From an uncultured Succinatimonas sp. (GTDB lineage Bacteria > Pseudomonadota > Gammaproteobacteria > Enterobacterales > Succinivibrionaceae), in contig CALFLJ010000238.1 in NCBI GenBank assembly GCA_937880335.1, positions 1-7,502 on the forward strand: a stretch of 7,502 bases of DNA, read 5' to 3'. Position numbers and translations under genes: made by a program. Below, piece after piece: positions 1 through 5,707 of this stretch; position 1 is the first letter of the stretch; each line of letters opens with the position of its first letter. The notes under the pieces are model-generated. The model was not told the origin of the DNA. It was given only the letters and a program-made list of their open reading frames with translations, and made no database searches.

Positions 1-319
1 TTGTATTGCCTAAATGCAGTTTCTACAATATTCCTTTCGAGGGTGCTTGCATTTATGTTTAGTTATTCTTCCATAAATTAAAATATTATTCTGTCACATA
101 ACTTAAAGTGGTAATGGCGCAGAGGGCTCTTTTCCATAGATCGATATTCCAAAACAGCGACTTTAGATCGGGAAAATAGTTAATTTAGCTCATCTGTTAG
201 GGTAGTAAAAAGTTTTTCCTTGTACCTAGAATTAACTAAATTGTATATATTGCAATTTGAGTTTCCCCATTATCTCTTGCATCAGGAATGCAGTCGTTAT
301 AATGGGGTGAATTTTTGTT
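1..319. other. Intergenic region without an intact gene
   Basis: No reading frame here has a convincing start, ribosome site and length. The longest suggestive stretch is on the minus strand at 86-184, with 32 codons open between stops. It contains residues such as FPDLKSLFWNIDLWKR but has no start codon and no family I can name, so it may be a decayed coding remnant or chance. The heptamer TAGATCG occurs twice (137-143 and 164-170). The only clear structure is the nested hairpin at 265-307, which has its own entry. The region lies downstream of the leftward phosphatase gene that ends at 320. Confidence 0.6.
265..307. repeat. Nested inverted repeat, possible terminator
   Basis: A perfect 9-bp inverted repeat, CCCCATTAT (265-273) and ATAATGGGG (299-307), encloses a second 5-bp stem, TGCAT (278-282) and ATGCA (288-292), with a 5-nt loop. 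Read on the plus strand, it is followed by a T-rich stretch (311-320). Read on the minus strand, downstream of the phosphatase gene, there is no clear T tract. It may therefore stop rightward transcription or simply protect the phosphatase mRNA 3' end. The pairing is seen directly; the role is inference. Confidence 0.45.
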
Positions 320-925
320 TTATGCTTTATGAAAAGCGACAAATTCTCCATTTTGGACTTCTATGCAGTCCATATTTGCTTTAAGCGCAGCTTCAATTCC
401 TAAAGGTCCATCCTCAAAAACTATACATTCTGAAGATTTTAGCCCAAATTTCTCTGCACATAAAAGAAAAGTATCAGGATATGGTTTATGATTTTTAACC
501 ATTTCTGATGTTACAACGGCATCCATGATGTCTAAAAGATTATGAATTCTAAGAATATCTTGAGCGTTTTTAAGTTGGGTTCCTGATCCTACAGCGACTT
601 TTAATCCTCTTTGATGTGCGTCATTTAAAATTTTAAGTATCTTTGGGAATAGTTCTACTTTATCCATATTTTCACGGTAAAGCTCGACTTTACGTGTTAC
701 AAAATCATCAATATTTCCAACATTATGACCTAAACTTTTAAAGTGTAGGACCACATCTCTACTTGATACTCCCCCCATGTCGTAGATAAGTTTTGGATCA
801 ATGTTAAAGCCGTGCTCTGATGTAACCTTAAGCCAAGCCTTAACGTGGAAAGGCATGGAATTGATTAACGTTCCATCTAAATCAAATATAAATCCCTTGT
901 AAGGACTTAAATTAGGAAAATCCAT
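320..925 (-). CDS. yqaB: HAD-superfamily sugar phosphatase, YqaB / beta-phosphoglucomutase-like
   Basis: This is a 201-residue cytosolic hydrolase of the haloacid dehalogenase superfamily. Motif I is DLDGT (nucleophile Asp15, acid/base Asp17). Motif II is around Ser114 in AVGSGT, motif III is Lys147 in HKPYPDTF, and motif IV is Glu171-Asp172 in VFEDGPLGIEAA. The cap domain lies between motif I and motif II. The run from HKP through PDTFLLCAEKFG to VFED and the final MDCIEV closely follows E. coli YqaB, which dephosphorylates fructose-1-phosphate and 6-phosphogluconate; length is about that of YqaB. The substrate here is inferred, since this family also contains beta-phosphoglucomutases. The start at 923-925 is supported by GAGGGAG (931-937) five bases upstream. 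A strong terminator at 1029-1064 separates it from the AhpF-like gene, so it is probably transcribed alone. Confidence 0.9.
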   Translation of the reverse strand: MDFPNLSPYKGFIFDLDGTLINSMPFHVKAWLKVTSEHGFNIDPKLIYDMGGVSSRDVVLHFKSLGHNVGNIDDFVTRKVELYRENMDKVELFPKILKILNDAHQRGLKVAVGSGTQLKNAQDILRIHNLLDIMDAVVTSEMVKNHKPYPDTFLLCAEKFGLKSSECIVFEDGPLGIEAALKANMDCIEVQNGEFVAFHKA

Positions 926-946
926 ATATACTCCCTCAAAAAAATA

Positions 947-976
947 GTTTTATTAAATTCTGAAATAAAAGGTCAA
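947..976 (-). promoter_or_regulatory. Possible promoter of the HAD phosphatase gene
   Basis: On the minus strand TTGACC (971-976) matches the -35 consensus at 5 of 6 positions. It lies 18 bp before TAAAAC (947-952), which matches the -10 consensus at 4 of 6. The position, between the upstream terminator and the ribosome site at 931-937, is right. The region is so AT-rich that such matches are common, so this is tentative. Confidence 0.3.
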
Positions 977-1028
977 ATTAAGCAAACTTTAAATTAAAAA
1001 TCTTCAAAGGTTGACTAATAAAATTAAA

Positions 1029-1064
1029 AAGACCTATTTCCTTGTGTATTAGGAAGTAGGTCTT
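1029..1064 (-). terminator. Rho-independent terminator after the AhpF-like gene
   Basis: The arms AAGACCTATTTCCT (1029-1042) and AGGAAGTAGGTCTT (1051-1064) pair over 14 positions with one imperfect pair, and the loop is 8 nt (1043-1050). In the minus-strand transcript the stem is followed by a T-rich tail (TTTAATTTTATT, read from 1028 down), while the plus-strand side has none. It therefore ends the leftward ahpC / AhpF-like unit about 45 nt past the stop codon and insulates the phosphatase gene. Confidence 0.88.
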
Positions 1065-1107
1065 AAGGTAGATAAATCTTATGGAAGTTTTTTTATGCGC
1101 TTTTATA

Positions 1108-2730
1108 CTATATAAGCTTTAAAATCTCACTTATATTTTTCTTACCGAAACTTACCTTGTCATCATTGATAACTAAGACTGGAACAGACATAACTTTATA
1201 TTTGTCCTTAAGTTCAGGGAATAGGTTGAGATCATATACCTGAGCTTCAATCAGTGGATTTAAGCTAGCCATACGCTGAGCGGCGACAACCAAATCAGGA
1301 CACATAGTGCATGATAGGGAAACAAATACTTTCATCTTTAATTCCTTATCAATGCTTAAAATATTTTTTAGATCAGAAGGATCAATAGCTTGACCTTGTG
1401 AGCCTACATTATAAATTCCTAAGATAAATGAAGTGAATTCATGTCCCCCAGGAATACCATGGAAGGCTAAACCTGAAAATACTCCGTCTTTTAGAATTCT
1501 AACGCATGGAGCTCCATCACCATCTTTAACTTCCTTAAGAGAAAGTTTGTCTGACAGGGAAACAAGCTCCTTCATTGCTTCTAAAAGCTCAATACTCTTT
1601 TTATCCTCATTTTTATAAATCTCAAGAGTTAAATTGGAGGTTAAGCGTCCAAACACAGCCTCAAGTTGAGGGAGCATGTCAGGGCTTATAAATTTAGCTT
1701 GATTTAATTTTGAAGTAGAGCCAGATCCAGTGTTTTCTTGTTTATGAATATTAACTTTAGGTGCAGTAGGAACAAGACCTGTTTTAGCTTGCATTGATGC
1801 TGCAAGTTTTTCCATAGCATTAGCAGCAAGGGCTCCGTCTGCTGTTGCTGTAACAACCTGTCTTAGTGGTTTTATACAGATATCTCCTGCAGCAAAAATT
1901 CCTTTAGATGATGTTTCTAAGTTCTTATCAGTGATAACGTAGCCACTTTCATCTAAATCCAACATATCTTTTACTAAGCTAGTATTAGGTACATATCCGG
2001 CAAAGACAAAAACTCCAAAGCTTGCTTTGTCATTGCTTTCATATACAAAGCTTTCTTTTGTCTCATTGTTGAAAATTACAGCCTGCTTAATACCATTTTC
2101 ATCACCTTTAACTTCTTTTAATTCATGGTGATATAAAACCTTAATTTTAGGGTTTTCTAAAAGTTCTTCTACAATTGAGGACGCACAGGAAAACTTATCC
2201 TTTCTTACTAAAATTGTGACCTTACTTGCATAGCGGGTTAAGAACATAGCCTCTTCAGCTGCGGCAAATCCACCGCCTATAACTAAAAGTTCTTTTCCAG
2301 TAAAAAATTCTCCGTCACAGGTAGCACAGTAGGCAACACCACGACCTCTGAACTTATCTTCCCCTACAAAACCTAAGCGACGAGGATTTGCTCCTGTGGC
2401 AATAAGTACACTGAATGCTTTTATTGGACCTGAAGAGGTATTGATGATTTTTATATCACCGTTATTTTCAATAGATTTTACCTCGGCTACCATAAACTCA
2501 GCTCCGAAGGATTGGGCTTGTTTTTGCATGGTAGACGTTAAGGCCTCTCCTGATACTTTTTCAACTCCAGGATAATTTACAACCTCAGAGGTTATAGTGA
2601 TTTGACCACCAAATTTTTCTTTTTCAATTACGACAACGCGATATCTAGCCCTTGCTAAATAAATGGCAGCAGTAAGACCTGCAGGTCCACCACCAACTAT
2701 TACTGCATCAAATAAATCTTTGTTTTCCAT
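1108..2730 (-). CDS. ahpF: AhpF-like peroxiredoxin reductase with reversed domain order (thioredoxin reductase + C-terminal double thioredoxin fold)
   Basis: A 540-residue flavoprotein expected to reduce AhpC using NAD(P)H. Residues 1-310 are a thioredoxin reductase: FAD-binding GGGPAG (13-18), active-site disulfide CATC (Cys135, Cys138), nucleotide-site GGGFAA (152-157) and FAD-contacting AAGD (280-283). A polar linker (about 311-345) leads to a region matching the N-terminal domain of E. coli AhpF. Its first thioredoxin fold lacks a CXXC (about 346-450, with GGHEFTSFILGIY). The second has CTMC (Cys474, Cys477) in SLSCTMCPDLV, followed by NPLIEAQ and the cis-proline segment SVPVLV. E. coli AhpF has these two halves in the opposite order; total length is similar. 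VRKDKF (175-180) resembles the NADPH-binding HRR segment of TrxB more than the NADH-type AhpF segment, so NADPH use is possible. The ribosome site is weak (AGGG, 2739-2742, eight bases before ATG). It lies 62 nt downstream of ahpC behind an internal terminator. It could be annotated as trxB, but the C-terminal half and the neighbour favour AhpF function. Confidence 0.9.
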   Translation of the reverse strand: MENKDLFDAVIVGGGPAGLTAAIYLARARYRVVVIEKEKFGGQITITSEVVNYPGVEKVSGEALTSTMQKQAQSFGAEFMVAEVKSIENNGDIKIINTSSGPIKAFSVLIATGANPRRLGFVGEDKFRGRGVAYCATCDGEFFTGKELLVIGGGFAAAEEAMFLTRYASKVTILVRKDKFSCASSIVEELLENPKIKVLYHHELKEVKGDENGIKQAVIFNNETKESFVYESNDKASFGVFVFAGYVPNTSLVKDMLDLDESGYVITDKNLETSSKGIFAAGDICIKPLRQVVTATADGALAANAMEKLAASMQAKTGLVPTAPKVNIHKQENTGSGSTSKLNQAKFISPDMLPQLEAVFGRLTSNLTLEIYKNEDKKSIELLEAMKELVSLSDKLSLKEVKDGDGAPCVRILKDGVFSGLAFHGIPGGHEFTSFILGIYNVGSQGQAIDPSDLKNILSIDKELKMKVFVSLSCTMCPDLVVAAQRMASLNPLIEAQVYDLNLFPELKDKYKVMSVPVLVINDDKVSFGKKNISEILKLI

Positions 2731-2748
2731 ATTATCTACCCTGAATTT

Positions 2749-2774
2749 AAAAAGGGTCCATAAGGACCCTTTTT
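2749..2774 (-). terminator. Terminator hairpin between ahpC and the AhpF-like gene
   Basis: This is a perfect 11-bp stem, AAAAAGGGTCC (2749-2759) and GGACCCTTTTT (2764-2774), closed by a 4-nt loop. In the leftward transcript the second arm ends in five T residues followed by AAATT, the form of an intrinsic terminator. Only 18 nt then remain before the AhpF-like start codon, too little for a separate promoter. The downstream gene therefore seems to depend on readthrough, giving more ahpC than reductase message. The hairpin is seen directly; partial termination is inferred. Confidence 0.85.
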
Positions 2775-2792
2775 ATTATAACTTAACTTTTA

Positions 2793-3356
2793 TTAAAGCT
2801 TGCCGATGAGGTCGAGACCTGGCTTTAAGGTTTCTGCACCAGGCTGCCATTTAGCAGGGCAAACCTGATCACCGTGCTCAGCTACGAACTGTAAGGCTTC
2901 TACACGACGTAGTAATTCATCTGCGTTACGACCGATATTACCTGCTACAACCTCATAAGCTACAATCTTGCCTTCTGGGTTAACAATGAAGGTACCACGC
3001 TCTGCAAGACCTGCATCAGCAATTAAAACACCAAACTCGTTGGCTAGTACGTGAGCTGCATCGGCGAGCATTGGGTACTGTAAAGCCTTGATGGTTTCTG
3101 AGGCATCGTGCCATGCTTTGTGAACAAAGTGAGTGTCGGTGGAAACAGAGTAGATTTCACAACCGATCTTTTTGAACTCCTCATACTTGCCTTGTAAGTC
3201 AGCCAATTCAGTCGGGCAGACGAAGGTGAAGTCAGCTGGGTAGAAGAAGAAAACAGACCATTTACCTAATATATCGTTCTTAGTAACGGTGTGGAAATCA
3301 TCATTCTGGTAAGCCTGAACGGAGAAGTCGCCGATTTCTTTGTTGATTAAAGACAT
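2793..3356 (-). CDS. ahpC: Alkyl hydroperoxide reductase subunit C, typical 2-Cys peroxiredoxin
   Basis: A 187-residue peroxiredoxin of the AhpC/Prx1 class, co-linear with E. coli AhpC from MSLIN at the start to LDLIGKL at the end. It reduces hydrogen peroxide and organic hydroperoxides in the cytosol. The peroxidatic Cys47 is in DFTFVCPTE with Thr44 beside it, the catalytic arginine is Arg120 (AERGTF), and the resolving Cys166 is in QVCPAKW. An extra cysteine at 66 is not part of the mechanism. The reductant is presumably the AhpF-like protein encoded just downstream. The start at 3354-3356 has AAGGA (3364-3368) seven bases upstream. A near-consensus promoter with an embedded dyad lies at 3420-3448. 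A sampled stretch has about 53% GC against about 37% in rdgB, which fits codon choice in an abundantly made protein. No defect was seen. Confidence 0.97.
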   Translation of the reverse strand: MSLINKEIGDFSVQAYQNDDFHTVTKNDILGKWSVFFFYPADFTFVCPTELADLQGKYEEFKKIGCEIYSVSTDTHFVHKAWHDASETIKALQYPMLADAAHVLANEFGVLIADAGLAERGTFIVNPEGKIVAYEVVAGNIGRNADELLRRVEALQFVAEHGDQVCPAKWQPGAETLKPGLDLIGKL

Positions 3357-3419
3357 AGTATTTTCCTTTTTTGTTAAGTTTATATTTTTGAAGCTTCAGC
3401 CTCGTTGTTTCTGGTATCA

Positions 3420-3448
3420 ATAATAGTAATTATTACTAATAATGTCAA
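3420..3448 (-). promoter_or_regulatory. Sigma-70-type promoter of ahpC
   Basis: On the minus strand a perfect -35 TTGACA (3443-3448) is followed after exactly 17 bp by TATTAT (3420-3425), a 5 of 6 match to the -10 consensus. Transcription should start near 3413, leaving a leader of roughly 57 nt. Most of the spacer is occupied by a perfect dyad (3424-3438), which makes this look like a strong promoter held down by a repressor. Confidence 0.8.
3424..3438. promoter_or_regulatory. 7-1-7 inverted repeat in the ahpC promoter spacer, candidate Fur/PerR-type operator
   Basis: TAGTAAT (3424-3430) and ATTACTA (3432-3438) form a perfect inverted repeat around a single central base. The 7-1-7 geometry is that of PerR and Fur boxes. 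Each arm matches TTATAAT (PerR) and TGATAAT (Fur) at 5 of 7 positions; extended to 19 bp it matches the classical Fur box at 11. It sits between the -35 and -10 elements and overlaps two bases of the -10, where a bound protein would block polymerase. The dyad is seen directly; the regulator is inferred. Confidence 0.5.
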
Positions 3449-3457
3449 ACTTTTTTA

Positions 3458-3474
3458 TTGATAAGGTTTATCAA
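3458..3474. promoter_or_regulatory. Second dyad upstream of the ahpC -35, candidate activator site
   Basis: TTGATAA (3458-3464), GGT, TTATCAA (3468-3474) is a perfect 17-bp palindrome with a 3-nt centre. It begins 10 bp beyond the -35 element and is centred near -53 relative to the predicted ahpC start, a usual activator position. The half-site TTGAT resembles FNR, but FNR needs a 4-bp gap and here it is 7. The ATAG/CTAT tetramers of OxyR are also absent. The regulator is unknown. Confidence 0.4.
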
Positions 3475-3556
3475 AACTATATATGTAATATTAGTGGTTT
3501 TATAAAAAATTTATGTTTTTATTAAGTAAATTTTGTTTTCTCACAAAAGTTATCTC

Positions 3557-3616
3557 TTGATAAATATCTTGTGCCTTAAGCCTTATAAAGGTTCTATATT
3601 AAAAAAAAGCTATAAT
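3557..3616 (+). promoter_or_regulatory. Possible promoter and FNR-like site for the flavoprotein-rdgB-hemW cluster
   Basis: A perfect -10 hexamer TATAAT (3611-3616) lies 46 nt before the start codon at 3663, but no good -35 stands 16-18 bp upstream (sequence near AAGGTT). TTGAT-AAAT-ATCTT (3557-3570) matches the FNR consensus TTGAT-N4-ATCAA at 8 of 10 positions. Its centre falls about 60 bp before the predicted start, close to a class I activator position. A strong -10 with a poor -35 fits an activated promoter. In AT-rich DNA both matches could be chance. Confidence 0.35.
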
Positions 3617-3662
3617 ATAAAATAGTTTTTAATTTTAATCTGAAATCTTAAAGGATTATTTT

Positions 3663-5081
3663 ATGAGGACTGTTGAATGCGATACTGTGGTATTAGGCGC
3701 AGGAAGTGCAGGCCTTGAGGCTTTTCGTGAAGTTCAGTCAAAAGGTGTTTCTTGTGTAATCATAGAATTAGGTCCTCTTGGAACATCTGCTCAGCGCTCA
3801 GGAGAGCTTCCTTTATCTCTTTTAATGTCAGCAGGAATTGCCCGTCATGCTGAAGCTACATTTGATGATTATGGAATTGAAACAACAAAAGAGGGATGTT
3901 ATGACATTTCAAATGTTTTAAATTCAATTCGGCAGGTTAGATCAAGAGCTACATCTGATGTATTGTCTTTTTTATATCGTATTCCAGAGGAAAGACGCTT
4001 AAAAGGTGTAGCAAGGTTTATTGATACAAATAACTTAGTTGTGGAGAATGAGACTTTAGTTAAATTTAAAACTGCAATTATCTGTACCGGATCAACCCCT
4101 ATGGTGACTTATGAGCAGTCCCGATTAAAAGGGGTGTTAACCATAAACGAGTTTTTTGAGTTAGAAAAAATACCATCTTCAGTTGCAATTTTTGGAAGTA
4201 CCTTAGCAGGTTTACAACTTGGGCAGTCTTTAGCTTATCTTGGGGTTAATGTAGCTGTTTTTGGTCAGCGCAAGCTTTGGGATCTGACTGATGAAAATGT
4301 GCTGACAGTAGCTCACAGAATGCTTTCATCTCGTTTTAATCTATATGTAGATACTTTCATAACCTCAATTGAGAATGAGCAAAATGGTTATGCAATTTAC
4401 TATATAGATGACAGAAAATTTGAAAATTATCTTTTTATGGAAGGGGTAATTGCTGCAACAGATCGCATTCCTAATGTTGGGGGAATGAATCTGCAGGATA
4501 TTGGGATAAGTTTAAATCGTAATGGTTCAATAAAAATTGACGAAAAAACATTGCAGACAACAGTCCCCAATATTTTTGCAGCAGGTGATGTATGTCATGT
4601 TTCTCAAGCTACAACTTTATCTATAGCTCAGGGAAGATATGCAGGTCGTAATGCGGCATTATTTCCTAATATTATAGATAAACCTCAACAGGTAAGACTT
4701 TCAATAGTTCATACTGATCCTGTACTAGCTATTGTAGGATTAAGCTTAAATGAGATGAAAGAGCGGGCGGATAAATATGATAAGCGCTTTATTATTACTC
4801 AGGTAATACTGCATCTAGGCCAATATAGATCTCAACGTGAGGATGGAGGTGTGGTGTGTATTTACACTGATGTAGAAAGCCATGAAGTAAAAGGTGCTGA
4901 AATTTGTGCAGTAGGAGGTGATCATATTGCTCAAATGCTAGCCATGTCTATACACAATAAAGCAACGGTTGATGATTTAGCCGAATTTAATTTTTACCAT
5001 TTATCTCATGAAAAGATAATTGCCAAGGCTGCTAAAGAGGCTTTAAGAGTATTAAATAGCAAGCCTAAAGATGAGTTATAA
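3663..5081 (+). CDS. Dihydrolipoamide-dehydrogenase-like flavoprotein lacking the redox disulfide
   Basis: A 472-residue protein with the full fold of class I pyridine nucleotide-disulfide oxidoreductases. Features are FAD-binding GAGSAG (12-17), a CTGSTP motif (141-146), a second nucleotide-binding motif (178-183), FAD-contacting AAGD (306-309) and a C-terminal dimerisation domain (about 345-465). It most resembles the lipoamide dehydrogenase subgroup whose active site reads GTTCARVGCMPSK. Here residues 40-52 read GTSAQRSGELPLS, so the two cysteines are replaced by Ala43 and Glu48 without a gap. The second glycine of the NAD(P) motif is Thr180 (GSTLAG), and no acidic residue follows the next strand (FGQRK, 200-204). 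The catalytic pair is kept as His446 and Glu450 in FYHLSHEK. It cannot do the usual dithiol chemistry. Another FAD-dependent reaction or a non-catalytic role is possible; the substrate is unknown. AAGGA (3651-3655) lies seven bases before ATG. The reading frame is intact, so it is not a decayed gene. Confidence 0.88.
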   Translation: MRTVECDTVVLGAGSAGLEAFREVQSKGVSCVIIELGPLGTSAQRSGELPLSLLMSAGIARHAEATFDDYGIETTKEGCYDISNVLNSIRQVRSRATSDVLSFLYRIPEERRLKGVARFIDTNNLVVENETLVKFKTAIICTGSTPMVTYEQSRLKGVLTINEFFELEKIPSSVAIFGSTLAGLQLGQSLAYLGVNVAVFGQRKLWDLTDENVLTVAHRMLSSRFNLYVDTFITSIENEQNGYAIYYIDDRKFENYLFMEGVIAATDRIPNVGGMNLQDIGISLNRNGSIKIDEKTLQTTVPNIFAAGDVCHVSQATTLSIAQGRYAGRNAALFPNIIDKPQQVRLSIVHTDPVLAIVGLSLNEMKERADKYDKRFIITQVILHLGQYRSQREDGGVVCIYTDVESHEVKGAEICAVGGDHIAQMLAMSIHNKATVDDLAEFNFYHLSHEKIIAKAAKEALRVLNSKPKDEL

Positions 5082-5092
5082 ATTAAGGAAAA

Positions 5093-5707
5093 ATGATGAC
5101 AGATAATAAAAAAAGAATTGTTTTAGCAACCTCAAATCAGGGAAAGGCTAAAGAGTTTAATGCATTACTTTTGCCTTTGGGCTTTGAGGTAGTAATGCAG
5201 TCGCAATTAAATATAAAGTCTCCTAAAGAAGATGGTTTTAGTTTTATAGAAAATGCGCTTATAAAAGCCCGTCATGCAGCAAAAGAATCATCGTTACCTG
5301 CAATTGCCGATGATTCAGGTTTATGTGTAGATTATTTAAAGGGAGCCCCTGGTATTTATTCTGCTCGTTATGCAGGTGAGCATGGTGATGATAAGGCAAA
5401 TAATGAAAAGCTTTTGGAGGCGTTAAAAGGGGTAAAAGAGGGAGATAGAACTGCAAGGTATTGTTGTGCCTTAGCTTTGGTTAAAAGCTATGATGACCCA
5501 ACTCCAATTATAGTTCAGGAGTTTTGGGAAGGAGAGATTGCTCTTGAGGAGCGTGGAACTGGAGGTTTTGGCTATGATCCTTTATTCTATCTAAAAGGAC
5601 GAAAGCTTACTGCAGCACAATTACCTTTTCAAACTAAGAATCTTATATCGCACCGAGCTAAGGCTTTATCACACTTGGTTGATCTTTTGAAGTTAGAGAA
5701 TTTTTAA
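5093..5707 (+). CDS. rdgB: XTP/dITP diphosphatase (non-canonical purine NTP pyrophosphatase)
   Basis: A cytosolic house-cleaning enzyme of the HAM1/RdgB family. It hydrolyses ITP, dITP and XTP to the monophosphate and pyrophosphate, keeping deaminated purines out of DNA and RNA. Family motifs appear in order: TSNQGK (13-18), FIENA (51-55), ADDSGL (72-77), GAPGIYSARYAG (84-95), GGFGYDP (157-163) and SHRA (186-189). Length (203-204 residues) is slightly above that of E. coli RdgB. Two ATGs stand in tandem. The ribosome site AAGGA (5085-5089) is 3 nt from the first (5093) but 6 nt from the second (5096), so the protein probably begins MTDNKK at 5096. It follows the flavoprotein gene by 11 nt, and its stop overlaps the hemW start by one base (TAATG), so the three genes are very likely co-transcribed. 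Confidence 0.97.
   Translation: MMTDNKKRIVLATSNQGKAKEFNALLLPLGFEVVMQSQLNIKSPKEDGFSFIENALIKARHAAKESSLPAIADDSGLCVDYLKGAPGIYSARYAGEHGDDKANNEKLLEALKGVKEGDRTARYCCALALVKSYDDPTPIIVQEFWEGEIALEERGTGGFGYDPLFYLKGRKLTAAQLPFQTKNLISHRAKALSHLVDLLKLENF

Noticed and set aside
3..80. Minus-strand Cys/His-rich fragment (KCKHPRKEYCRNC) resembling a zinc finger
   Set aside because: The frame is open for only about 26 codons with no start, and the spacing matches no zinc-binding family I can name.
1..81. Plus-strand frame open from the left edge to a stop at 79-81, possible 3' end of a gene
   Set aside because: Only 26 residues, no family match and no terminator directly after it. Open frames of this length are expected by chance.
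1433..1618. Plus-strand reading frame of 61 codons
   Set aside because: It lies wholly inside the AhpF-like gene on the other strand, has no ribosome site and no recognisable content.
3389..3398. TGAAGCTTCA palindrome in the ahpC leader as an operator
   Set aside because: Ten bases, with no spacing or sequence typical of a known regulator, and it lies well into the leader. Chance is sufficient.
3458..3474. OxyR or FNR site upstream of ahpC
   Set aside because: The ATAG-N7-CTAT pattern of OxyR is absent and the TTGAT arms are 7 bp apart instead of the 4 bp needed by FNR, so only an unnamed dyad is reported.
3513..3557. Short plus-strand leader peptide frame (MFLLSKFCFLTK...)
   Set aside because: It has no ribosome site, lies before the predicted promoter of the downstream gene, and its composition reflects the T-rich sequence.
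3663..5081. Pseudogene interpretation of the disulfide-less flavoprotein
   Set aside because: The frame is intact over 472 codons, with FAD motifs, the His-Glu pair and a good ribosome site preserved, so selection on the protein is more likely.
5259..5456. Minus-strand reading frame of 65 codons
   Set aside because: It is antisense to the conserved rdgB sequence, and its His/Leu-rich text is what reverse rdgB codons produce.
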